From the NCBI RefSeq assembly GCF_020164455.1, contig NZ_JAIQWW010000013.1:62001-126000 (forward strand): a DNA stretch of 64,000 nucleotides. Reading direction: 5' to 3'. Both the position numbers and the translations under genes were made by a program. Of the stretch, positions 18,267 through 25,362 are shown piece by piece. This DNA comes from Phyllobacterium chamaecytisi. Lineage in GTDB: Bacteria > Pseudomonadota > Alphaproteobacteria > Rhizobiales > Rhizobiaceae. The notes beneath the pieces are model-generated. The model did not search any database. It was given only the letters and a program-made list of their open reading frames with translations, and was not told where the DNA came from. Numbering within the stretch: position 1 is the stretch's first letter; the number at the start of each line of letters is the position of its first letter.

Positions 18267-18481
18267 TATCCCGACATTACACGAACGGACGTTCGGACAC
18301 AATATTCGGACGATCGAGGCCTAACGTCCGAGAACCCCATGTACTATTTCATCTTAAGGCGAGCCAACAGGCCGCGGCAAACCATTTGTTCAAAACAGCA
18401 GATGGAAAAACCCCGACTTTGCCGACACGCCTGCCCTTCCCCCGGACCCCCTCGTCGTCCGTCATCTAACAGGAGCAATCA

Positions 18482-19252
18482 ATGCGAAATCTTCTACTCT
18501 CAGTCGCCACCATCCTCATGGCCGGAGCAACATTTGCCGCCCCCGCCAAATCGGCTCAACTGCCCAAGGGGGCGGCTCATAATATCGTGCTCGTCCATGG
18601 CGCATTCGTCGACCAGACGAGCTGGAAGCCGGTTGCCGATATTCTCACGAAAAAGGGCTACAACGTAACGCTCGTCGAAAACCCGCTCACCTCCCTCGCA
18701 GCGGATGTCGACGCAACCAAACAGGCGCTTGTGAAACAGGACGGCAAGACCGTTCTCGTTGGCCACTCCTGGGGCGGCGTCGTCATCACGCAAGCAGGTG
18801 ACGATCCCAAAGTCTCGGCCCTCGTCTATGTCTCCGCATTCGCGCCCGACGTGGGACAATCCTTGGCGATGTTAGCCACGAGCGGTCCGGCAACCGAAGG
18901 CGGCGCGGCCATTCATCCCGACGAAAAGGGCGACCTCTACATCGATCCCAAAGTATTTCCTTCGGCAGTCGCGGCTGACCTTCCTTCGGAGATCGCCGTA
19001 TCCTTGGCAAACCATCAGCTCCCGTTGAACCACACAGCGTTCGAGGCTCCTATCGATACGGCAGCTCGGCACGACAAGCCGACGTTCTACGTGGTCAGCA
19101 CGAAGGACAAGGTAATCGCACCGGAGACCCAGAAAATGTTTGCAGCCAGAATGCATGCTCACACGACGGAAGTCGCAGGCAGCCATGCCTCCCTCGTAGT
19201 CCATGCGAAGGATGTCGCCGCGGTAATTGAAAAGGCCGCGCTCGTGCAGTAA
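18482..19252 (+). CDS. exported alpha/beta hydrolase
   Basis: A 256-residue protein with a cleavable signal peptide (MRNLLLSVATILMAGATFAA). The alpha/beta hydrolase core has NIVLVHGAFVDQTSW (oxyanion region), the nucleophile elbow GHSWGG, and a late catalytic His near GSHASLVVH. It resembles esterase/salicylate esterase-like periplasmic hydrolases. The substrate is unknown. The divergent AraC regulator probably controls it, a common regulator-enzyme pairing. Confidence 0.88.
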   Translation: MRNLLLSVATILMAGATFAAPAKSAQLPKGAAHNIVLVHGAFVDQTSWKPVADILTKKGYNVTLVENPLTSLAADVDATKQALVKQDGKTVLVGHSWGGVVITQAGDDPKVSALVYVSAFAPDVGQSLAMLATSGPATEGGAAIHPDEKGDLYIDPKVFPSAVAADLPSEIAVSLANHQLPLNHTAFEAPIDTAARHDKPTFYVVSTKDKVIAPETQKMFAARMHAHTTEVAGSHASLVVHAKDVAAVIEKAALVQ

Positions 19253-19279
19253 CACGGACGAAACCAGAAGCAGGCGTAT

Positions 19280-19639
19280 ATGAAGGCGCTGAACGAAGCG
19301 TTGGATAGAGTCGAAGATCGTTACAAGAAGAAGATTCGACTCAAGAAAAACGAACTGAGCAAAGCCCTTCGCGCCTGCTGCTTGGATTGCGCGTCGTCTA
19401 GCGGCGCGCCTGGAAACCATTCTGCCGGCGGTCGAGATGGTCGCGGATCACTTGAACGACATTTCGCAGGAATTGCGGGATCGAGCCCGACATCGTTCCG
19501 CCTTTGGGCAGAAAGCAAGAAGTCCTGTCAGAGGTGCGTTTCACCGAGAGACCTGCGGGAATTCGTCGCTGATCATCCCGAGATCATTAGTCTTTCGAAG
19601 GAATTGAAATCTAAGAGCGGAGCTCGACGTCGAGTATAG
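19280..19639 (+). pseudogene. possible frameshifted remnant gene
   Basis: One frame is open for 119 codons, but its middle is Cys/Ser/Gly-rich and unlike a folded protein. The ends (MKALNEALDRVEDRYKKK and RDLREFVADHPEIISLSKEL) look helical and protein-like. A neighbouring frame in the middle reads ARLETILPAVEMVADHLNDI. The pattern fits a helical protein gene broken by frameshifts. It sits between the hydrolase and the element's left attachment site. No family is recognised and an intact gene is not excluded. Confidence 0.3.
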
Positions 19640-19783
19640 TACACTTTCTAAGGCGGTCCACGGTTCGCAGGTAGGCACTGAGGTCGCCTGGTGTTTCCCC
19701 TGTGTTTCCCCAGATGCCGGTTTTGTAACAGCGCGTTGGAGATTCAAAGGGACATGCAATTCTGTAAGTGACTGATAAGTTTA

Positions 19784-19833
19784 TGGTGGAGCCAAGCGGG
19801 ATCGAACCGCTGACCTCTTGCATGCCATGCAAG
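19784..19833. repeat. left attachment site (displaced tRNA-Ala 3' fragment)
   Basis: Fifty bases identical to 41662-41711. On the minus strand they run from the anticodon stem (CTTGCATGGC) to the CCA end of tRNA-Ala. No 5' half of a tRNA is attached, so this is the att scar and not a functional tRNA. Confidence 0.92.
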
Positions 19834-19848
19834 GTGTCTTAGTATTCT

Positions 19849-19969
19849 GGTGTTTCCGCACGATACCCCAAGTTTCCAAATACGCTTTATAATTCAACGC
19901 ATTTCATGTATGGTGTTTCCGAACGATATCCTTTGTTTCCGTTTTGGGGGTGCCCCGGTGGTGCCCCAG
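19849..19969. repeat. possible integrase arm sites between attL and int
   Basis: A 20-bp motif GGTGTTTCCGnACGATAnCC occurs at 19849-19868 and again at 19912-19931. A GC-rich segment with GGTGCCCC and GGTGGTGCCCCAG follows at about 19948-19969. Similar GTGCCCC/GGGGTGCCCCAG sequence recurs near the right end (41571-41595). Repeats flanking the core on both sides are what integrase arm-type or excisionase sites look like; this is inference. Confidence 0.4.
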
Positions 19970-19978
19970 AAGGTTAAG

Positions 19979-21304
19979 ATGCCGAAGATCACCAAGCGAG
20001 TTGTCGATGCGATCGAGCCCAACGGGACCGACTACTATGTATTTGACAGCGAGCTCATTGGATTTGGTGTCAGAGTGCGCAAGACGGGTGGGCTTTCCTA
20101 CATCGTGCGCTACCGAGCAGGCAGCGGTCGAGGCGCTCCCGTTCGCAGGGTAACGATTGCTCCAGTTGGAAAGATAACGCCCGACCAAGCACGTGAAGTG
20201 GCAAAAGGCTTGCTCGCCACCGTCGTACAGGGGGAAGACCCTGCCAAGCAGAAAACTGAAAAGAAGAACGCTCTGACATTCCAGGAGCTGGTCGACCATT
20301 TCCTGGCGCACGTTGAAGCCAAAAAGAAACCCAACACACATTACCTCTATAGCCATCTCTTGAAGACCTATGCCGTGCCGGAGTGGGGAAAGCGCAAAGC
20401 TGGAAGCGTCACTGCGCAGGACATCGTTGTTTTGCACCTGAGCCTGAAGAACAAACCTACAACCGCCAATAGGGTCAGGAACGTTCTGAGCACGATGTAC
20501 ACCTGGGCAACCAAGGGAAAACTCCTGGCCAAAATGGACAATCCGGCATCAGGCGTTGAGAAATATAAGGAGAATAGCCGCGAGCGTTATCTAAGCGGCG
20601 ATGAGATGCTGAGGCTAGGTGATGCCATTGAAGAAGCCGAGACTGTAGGCATCGCTTGGACACCAGACCCGACCAAGAAGGTGAAGCACGCCCCTAAAGC
20701 CGAGAACAGACGCACAGTCATAGACCCCTCGGCCGCGGCTGCAATCCGCCTGTTCATTCTTACGGGCGCACGACTACGAGAAATTCTACATCTGACATGG
20801 GATATGGTTGATATCGAACGCAGCCAGTTAATGCTTCCCGACAGCAAGACCGGCAAGAAATCGATCATACTCAACGCGCCGGCCAAGATCGTGCTGGCAT
20901 CCCTACCCCGCATCAGTCGCTTTGTTATTCCCGGCAAGGTTCGATTCGATAAAGACGGTAAGCAGCTTCCGGACCGTCCTCGGTCAGACCTAAATCGCCC
21001 CTGGCGCTTGGTTCGCAAACACGCCGGATTGGTAGCCGACGCAGATAACCCTCACTTTCGAGTCCGCCTCCATGATCTACGCCATACTCACGCTTCAGTA
21101 GGTGTCGGTGCCAGTTTTGGTTTGCCCATCGTAGGAAAGCTTCTCGGCCATACTCAGGCTCGGACAACGGAACGATATGCGCACCTTGAGACTGATCCCT
21201 TGATAGCTGCATCAGAAGTGATCGGCTCACGGATCGCTGATGCCATGGGTATGCGCAAAGAACAGAAGGATAACGTCATTCCGATCAAGAAAGCTGACGG
21301 GTGA
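19979..21304 (+). CDS. tyrosine integrase
   Basis: A 441-residue site-specific recombinase. The N-terminal arm-binding DUF4102-type domain (VDAIEPNGTDYYVFDSEL, GFGVRVRKTG) is followed by a core-binding domain. The catalytic domain has Arg in TGARLREILHL, the HxxR box HDLRHTHAS, and the late His and Tyr in GHTQARTTERYAHL. I chose the ATG at 19979, with AGAAGG upstream, because residues before it do not resemble the family. It should catalyse integration and excision at the tRNA-Ala site. Confidence 0.95.
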   Translation: MPKITKRVVDAIEPNGTDYYVFDSELIGFGVRVRKTGGLSYIVRYRAGSGRGAPVRRVTIAPVGKITPDQAREVAKGLLATVVQGEDPAKQKTEKKNALTFQELVDHFLAHVEAKKKPNTHYLYSHLLKTYAVPEWGKRKAGSVTAQDIVVLHLSLKNKPTTANRVRNVLSTMYTWATKGKLLAKMDNPASGVEKYKENSRERYLSGDEMLRLGDAIEEAETVGIAWTPDPTKKVKHAPKAENRRTVIDPSAAAAIRLFILTGARLREILHLTWDMVDIERSQLMLPDSKTGKKSIILNAPAKIVLASLPRISRFVIPGKVRFDKDGKQLPDRPRSDLNRPWRLVRKHAGLVADADNPHFRVRLHDLRHTHASVGVGASFGLPIVGKLLGHTQARTTERYAHLETDPLIAASEVIGSRIADAMGMRKEQKDNVIPIKKADG

Positions 21305-21410
21305 CGTGGTAATGTTTTCACTTGATGGGAATAGGCCGGCCAGCCGACAAGCCGCATGTACCAGCGGTTTTCCCATCTCCCTTTCGGTACATCGCAAAGG
21401 TACGGCGATA

Positions 21411-22280
21411 ATGAATACTGCCACTGTTTCCTCGGCATTATTTGATCCCATGAAGAAGGCTTCGTGGAGTTTGCCCATGACAGTCTCGTGGATCATTCAT
21501 AAAGACCCCGACAAAGTTCGCGATCAAGATGACGCTTACAGAGCGAAATGCCGGGATCTAGTAGCCCATCAAGCAGTTTACCAACAAGTGCGCGGTCATT
21601 TCGGCGATGGAAGTAGAGGGCCTGATATTCTTGCGCTGGAAGTCAAATCTGCCAAGCCAGAATTAAGACAGCGATCGAAGGCAACGCTGCTTGGCTTGTT
21701 GCTGGAGACTATCGGACTTTCGCCCGACATGGACGCTGCTCGGCAGCAGTTTAAGGACGCTGAGAAGGACTTATTCGATGCGTTGATCGAAGGAAGGCTC
21801 GTAGCCACCGCCAATGATTGTCAAACGCAAAGCCGCGACCCCATCCCCGCTCACCAATGGCAAGACCTACAGCCTGGCGGCTCGCCGGAAACGGGTCTGC
21901 AGCTTTTGTTGCAGGGCAAACCCAAATATCGCGATATCACAATCCTGCGCAGCGATATCCTCAAGCTATGGAAGCTTGATGGCGGTGCGACTGGAGTCAC
22001 GGTTAGCGCTGAGATGCTTGAGGCAGTACCCGTGGATGAGCAACTAAAGTCTTCAACACCAGAGTTAAAGGGGGCGCATAAGACCATTGGTGACGCCGTC
22101 AAGGTCCTAATGGAGGAAGATAGGTTCCCTGATACCCGAAAGGAGCGTATCAACGCGATTATTGCGCACTGGGACAATAAAGGCCTTAAACTCCGTAGGA
22201 TACCTAGCAAGGAAACATTCGATAGAACATTCGCTGAACTCGGCCTTAAGGGGAAAACAGTTCAGACTACGAACGGCTGA
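21411..22280 (+). CDS. hypothetical protein of the integrative element
   Basis: A 289-residue soluble, charged protein. No known domain is recognised. Its middle part reads MDAARQQFKDAEKDLFDALIEGRL and its C terminus KETFDRTFAELGLKG, both predicted helical. It lies between the integrase and the AlpA-like gene, where recombination or regulatory functions are common. The ATG at 21411 has AAAGGT upstream; longer frames would overlap the integrase end and look non-coding. Confidence 0.6.
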   Translation: MNTATVSSALFDPMKKASWSLPMTVSWIIHKDPDKVRDQDDAYRAKCRDLVAHQAVYQQVRGHFGDGSRGPDILALEVKSAKPELRQRSKATLLGLLLETIGLSPDMDAARQQFKDAEKDLFDALIEGRLVATANDCQTQSRDPIPAHQWQDLQPGGSPETGLQLLLQGKPKYRDITILRSDILKLWKLDGGATGVTVSAEMLEAVPVDEQLKSSTPELKGAHKTIGDAVKVLMEEDRFPDTRKERINAIIAHWDNKGLKLRRIPSKETFDRTFAELGLKGKTVQTTNG

Positions 22281-22309
22281 TATAGGCGTTTTCGTTCGTC
22301 AGGCCCAAG

Positions 22310-22335
22310 TTGACCACATTTGACTATCTTTGACG
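22310..22335. promoter_or_regulatory. three TTGAC repeats at 10-bp spacing upstream of the AlpA-like gene
   Basis: TTGACC (22310), TTGACT (22320) and TTGACG (22330) are placed one helical turn apart, about 75 nt before the ATG at 22407. Phased short repeats upstream of an alpA/xis-type gene suggest a cooperative binding site. One of them may also serve as a -35 box. No clear -10 at ideal spacing is evident. Confidence 0.45.
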
Positions 22336-22406
22336 AGTTCTGTCGATAGTATTCACGGTATATCTGCATCATCCTCTAGCCAGCTCAGGCAATAGAGGAA
22401 AATGAA

Positions 22407-22622
22407 ATGCAGCGGACATTAGCAAACAACTCAAAGTATCTTCGCACTCCCCAGGCCGCTGATTACATCGGCTGGGCATACTCGACGCTTACAAAAAAGC
22501 GTTGCACTGGAGAAGACGCACCCCCTTACATAAAGATGGGTCGGACCGTCGTGTACAACCAAGATGATCTTGACGCTTGGATGGCCAAGAACCGCCGTGC
22601 TTCCACCTCTGTTGCTGCGTAA
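22407..22622 (+). CDS. AlpA/excisionase-type HTH protein
   Basis: A 71-residue MerR-like (HTH_17) protein: YLRTPQAADYIGWAYSTLTKKR, PPYIKMGRTVVYNQDDLDAWM. The family comprises excisionases and AlpA-type activators of integrase genes. A GAGGAAA site precedes the ATG. It is followed after 11 nt by the RepA-like gene, so the two are probably in one transcript. A role in excision or activation of the element is inferred. Confidence 0.88.
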   Translation: MQRTLANNSKYLRTPQAADYIGWAYSTLTKKRCTGEDAPPYIKMGRTVVYNQDDLDAWMAKNRRASTSVAA

Positions 22623-22633
22623 GGGCGATCCAG

Positions 22634-23962
22634 ATGGATGCGCTCCCTGAAAATCACGGAAGCAGCCTTGAGGGGGGCGCCAATAATAGTTCGCGGTGGG
22701 ATAGAATTCCGCTCAGCTCGTATGAAGACGATGCTAACCGCACAGATAATGAACTTGTAGACGATGATTTCCCTGGGGATCGCCCATTTGCGTCCCAGAA
22801 ACAGGCGCAGGATGAAGCTGAGCTTAAAGAACTACAAGCTCGCATAAATCTTAATCCCACCGTCGAGAGGGTGCGAGCAGTACAGCAAGAAAATATCCTC
22901 GACACCATAACCGCATCAAGCTTGGCTGGCGTCGCGGTACCTCCGCGTGATTGGTTCGTGGAAGGGCTGATCCCGGCTTATACTGTAACGCTACTCAACG
23001 GCGACGGCGGCACAGGAAAGTCGCTTCTCGCCTTGATGCTTGCGGTTGCTGCCCAAATTAATGGTTATTGGGTTGGTCGGGCTGTCCTACAGGGGTTGGC
23101 CTGTTTCCTGACCGCGGAAGACGACGTTGATGAAGTTCATCGACGCCTTGCAGATATCGTTCGCGAATTCGAACTCGAACTTACCGCTCTAAAGAACCTG
23201 CATATTTGCTCTCTGGCTGGGAAAGACGCGCTTCTCGCAGTACCGGAGGGAAAAGGAAACGTTCTTAAAGCGACTAAGCTTTTTGAGGCCCTCGAAGCTT
23301 TCGTAGCAAAACACCGGCCGTCGCTGTTGGTTCTCGACACCCTTGCTGATCTCTTCGGCGGTGACGAAATCCAGCGTGCGCAAGCCCGTCAGTTTATCAG
23401 TCTGTTGCGCGGCCTATGCACTCGGTATCGCGTCACCATTGTGATGCTCGCCCATCCGTCTATTGCTGGAATGGCCAGCGGTACTGGATCCTCGGGTTCG
23501 ACTGCCTGGAACAATTCGGTGCGTAGTCGTCTCTATTTGGACCGCCTGAAGGAGAAGGATGGCGGTGAGACTGATACCGACGTTCGTGTCCTAAGGACCG
23601 TCAAGTCCAATTACGGCAAAATTGGCGATGAAATGATGCTGCGTTGGGTGAATGGCGTATTCAAACTGAACACCAACGACAGCCTTAATGCAGTTGCGGC
23701 AATGAACAACATAGACCGCGTATTCCTCCAACTCCTCGAACGATACGCCGTCGAGGGTCGCAAGGTAAGCCACTCGGCCGGCGCAAATTATGCACCCGCC
23801 TTGTTCGAAAAAGACCAGCAAGCAAATGGCATCAAGAAGCGCGGTTTTATCACGGCTATGAACCGCCTGTTCGAAGCCGGTCGCATAAAAGCGTTGGAGC
23901 TCGGTCCTCCTTCTCGGCGCTCATTTCAGCTCGTAGTCGTGGAGCCAGATCATGCTGAATAG
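22634..23962 (+). CDS. RepA-like RecA-fold ATPase (AAA_25 type)
   Basis: A 442-residue protein. An acidic N-terminal region of about 90 residues precedes a RecA-fold ATPase with Walker A LLNGDGGTGKSLLAL, a Walker B-like LLVLDTLADLFGG, and VTIVMLAHPSIAG. A winged-helix-like C-terminal segment is possible. This fold is used by replicative helicases of RSF1010 RepA type and by phage/satellite replication proteins. The phased repeats at its 3' end support a replication role. ATG at 22634 follows AAGGGCG. Confidence 0.85.
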   Translation: MDALPENHGSSLEGGANNSSRWDRIPLSSYEDDANRTDNELVDDDFPGDRPFASQKQAQDEAELKELQARINLNPTVERVRAVQQENILDTITASSLAGVAVPPRDWFVEGLIPAYTVTLLNGDGGTGKSLLALMLAVAAQINGYWVGRAVLQGLACFLTAEDDVDEVHRRLADIVREFELELTALKNLHICSLAGKDALLAVPEGKGNVLKATKLFEALEAFVAKHRPSLLVLDTLADLFGGDEIQRAQARQFISLLRGLCTRYRVTIVMLAHPSIAGMASGTGSSGSTAWNNSVRSRLYLDRLKEKDGGETDTDVRVLRTVKSNYGKIGDEMMLRWVNGVFKLNTNDSLNAVAAMNNIDRVFLQLLERYAVEGRKVSHSAGANYAPALFEKDQQANGIKKRGFITAMNRLFEAGRIKALELGPPSRRSFQLVVVEPDHAE

Positions 23963-24152
23963 CCTACGAACCCCCCTACGAACGGCATACGAACGGGGTT
24001 CGAACCCCCATACGACCCCCCCTACGAACGGTCCGCTTTTCGTACGAACCCCCATACGAACGGCCTACAGCCACACCCCCCATACCCCCTACACGCATGC
24101 GCTGCCTTTGAGCAGCACCGCGTGCGAAGAATGGGAGGCTGAAAATGAATAG
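23952..24152 (+). CDS. possible small ORF running through the iteron-like repeats
   Basis: A 66-codon frame starts 11 nt before the RepA-like stop, with GGAG seven bases upstream of its ATG. It ends overlapping the next gene (ATGAATAG). The peptide is Thr/Arg/Pro-rich because it is written by the TACGAAC repeats (RTPLRTAYERG, RTPIRTAYSH). Translational signals favour a real coupling peptide; composition favours a by-product of the repeats. Confidence 0.35.
   Translation: MLNSLRTPLRTAYERGSNPHTTPPTNGPLFVRTPIRTAYSHTPHTPYTHALPLSSTACEEWEAENE
23965..24062. repeat. helically phased TACGAAC repeats, possible replication origin iterons
   Basis: TACGAAC or one-base variants (TTCGAAC, TACGACC) start at 23965, 23977, 23988, 23999, 24011, 24023, 24043 and 24055, mostly 11-12 bp apart. 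They are followed by GGC or CCC. A 14-bp palindrome GGGGTTCGAACCCC lies at 23995-24008. One further copy is at 22268-22277. The array directly follows the RepA-like gene, the usual place for iterons bound by a replication initiator. Confidence 0.65.
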
Positions 24153-24408
24153 CCCGCTTGAGCACACGGCAGCTTTGCCACTCGGTTTCAAAGTCACCTT
24201 TATATGGATTGGCGGAAACATGAATGTCGAGTGGGAGCCAGAGTTCCCATGCATTCGTAATCCTCGGCAGCTTCGTAAGTTCACGGCTGCATATCTGCAG
24301 GCAAGAGATGAATTCATGCAGACCGTAGCCACGATGATGCAGGGCGCGGTCGCGGTCGCCGACATGCAGGGCAACGTTCGCGTGATAGCCCCGGAGGTGA
24401 TTCAATGA
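24145..24408 (+). CDS. hypothetical small protein of the element
   Basis: An 87-residue protein with GGGAGG upstream of the ATG. No family is recognised. It begins a run of genes joined by 4-nt overlaps (24408/24405, 24569/24566, 24964/24961), which indicates one translationally coupled operon. Confidence 0.65.
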   Translation: MNSPLEHTAALPLGFKVTFIWIGGNMNVEWEPEFPCIRNPRQLRKFTAAYLQARDEFMQTVATMMQGAVAVADMQGNVRVIAPEVIQ

Positions 24409-24569
24409 AATTCGGCAACAACTACAGCTGGGGCCGTCACCTCGACATTCCAGCAATCGAGGCACGCGTCGCGAAGGAAATCGCCGAGCACGAGGCACGC
24501 CAGCAACGTCAGCCGAAAAAGCCCAGTGCTGTCGTCTTGCCATTCAAACGTCCGGAGGTGACGCGATGA
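24405..24569 (+). CDS. 54-residue hypothetical protein
   Basis: ATG at 24405 overlaps the preceding stop (ATGA), and GGAGGTGA precedes it. The peptide is basic and helical (AIEARVAKEIAEHEARQQ, then KKPSAVVLPFKRPE). The following gene starts within its stop codon. Coupling on both sides makes it a credible short gene; no function is evident. Confidence 0.6.
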   Translation: MKFGNNYSWGRHLDIPAIEARVAKEIAEHEARQQRQPKKPSAVVLPFKRPEVTR

Positions 24570-24964
24570 CCGACAAACCAGTCACGAACATTTACGGCGA
24601 CTACCGCCTCCTGGTTGAAAAGCTAGGCCGCAATGCGACGCATATCGTGGTCATACCGGTCGCGTTCCGAGAGAAGTTAGGCGATGAACAGCGGGTTTGG
24701 CACTTCGCAGTAATTAGCAAGTCGTTCGCTGGCGTGCGGATTGACTATATCATCGATTACGACATCCACGAATGCGATCGCCAGCATACGGCCTTCATTG
24801 CCGACATCATGCTCGCAAACTCCGGTCGCCGCCTGTGGATTTGGCTCGCACCAGATGCTGAGCGGGCCTTCCGAGCAGCAGCACATTATTGGCCCTGCGA
24901 CCAGACGGCTCGCTGGGTCAAGTGGTTCGACAATAAACAAAAGCGCCAAGGAGCAAAGAAATGA
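24566..24964 (+). CDS. hypothetical protein of the element
   Basis: A 132-residue soluble protein with GGAGG upstream, containing a Trp-rich end (WIWLAPDAERAF, RWVKWFDNKQKR). No domain is recognised. It overlaps the genes on both sides by four bases. Confidence 0.65.
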   Translation: MTDKPVTNIYGDYRLLVEKLGRNATHIVVIPVAFREKLGDEQRVWHFAVISKSFAGVRIDYIIDYDIHECDRQHTAFIADIMLANSGRRLWIWLAPDAERAFRAAAHYWPCDQTARWVKWFDNKQKRQGAKK

Positions 24965-25329
24965 CCAAGCCGGTTAATAAGGGCGGTCGCCCGACTGACT
25001 ACAAGCCGACCTATGGCGATGAGATTTTGTCGATGATGGCCGAAGGGTTTTCACTCACCGCAGCCGCGTCCGTTCTCGGTATCCATCGCCAACGAGTTTA
25101 CGAATGGGTGGAACGATACGACGAGTTTGCGGACACTATAAAACTGGCCCAAGCAAAACGGCAGCATTTCCTGGAGAACCGCCTTTTGACGGCGGACAGC
25201 AGCCCGGTAGTTGTCTCGACCATATTCGCCCTCAAGAACGCAGCCGCAGCCGACTGGCGAGACAAGCAGGAAGTCGAACATACCGGCGATCAAGTTGTCA
25301 CCTTCACAACTGTCTACGACTCGAAATGA
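24961..25329 (+). CDS. terminase small subunit-like HTH protein
   Basis: A 122-residue protein with the opening GGRPTDYKPTYGDEIL and a homeodomain-like HTH (FSLTAAASVLGIHRQRVYEWV), as in phage terminase small subunits of the phBC6A51 type. AAGGAG precedes the ATG. These subunits recognise phage DNA for packaging. No large subunit follows here; the next gene is an ejection-type protein 33 nt downstream. It could redirect helper-phage packaging or be a relic. Confidence 0.6.
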   Translation: MTKPVNKGGRPTDYKPTYGDEILSMMAEGFSLTAAASVLGIHRQRVYEWVERYDEFADTIKLAQAKRQHFLENRLLTADSSPVVVSTIFALKNAAAADWRDKQEVEHTGDQVVTFTTVYDSK

Positions 25330-25362
25330 CCCTTCCTCGCCGTGTCCACATAGGAGAATATC

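Noticed and set aside
19784-19833. tRNA-like sequence on the minus strand
   Set aside because: Only the 3' 50 nt of tRNA-Ala are present, with no 5' acceptor strand or D arm. It is the attachment-site scar.
23995-24008. GGGGTTCGAACCCC resembling a tRNA T arm
   Set aside because: No cloverleaf can be built around it. It arises from two TACGAAC-type repeats in opposite sense.
23965-24062. Possible CRISPR-like repeat array
   Set aside because: The repeats are 7-10 bp with 11-12 bp period and no unique spacers, and no cas genes are near. Iteron or operator is the better reading.
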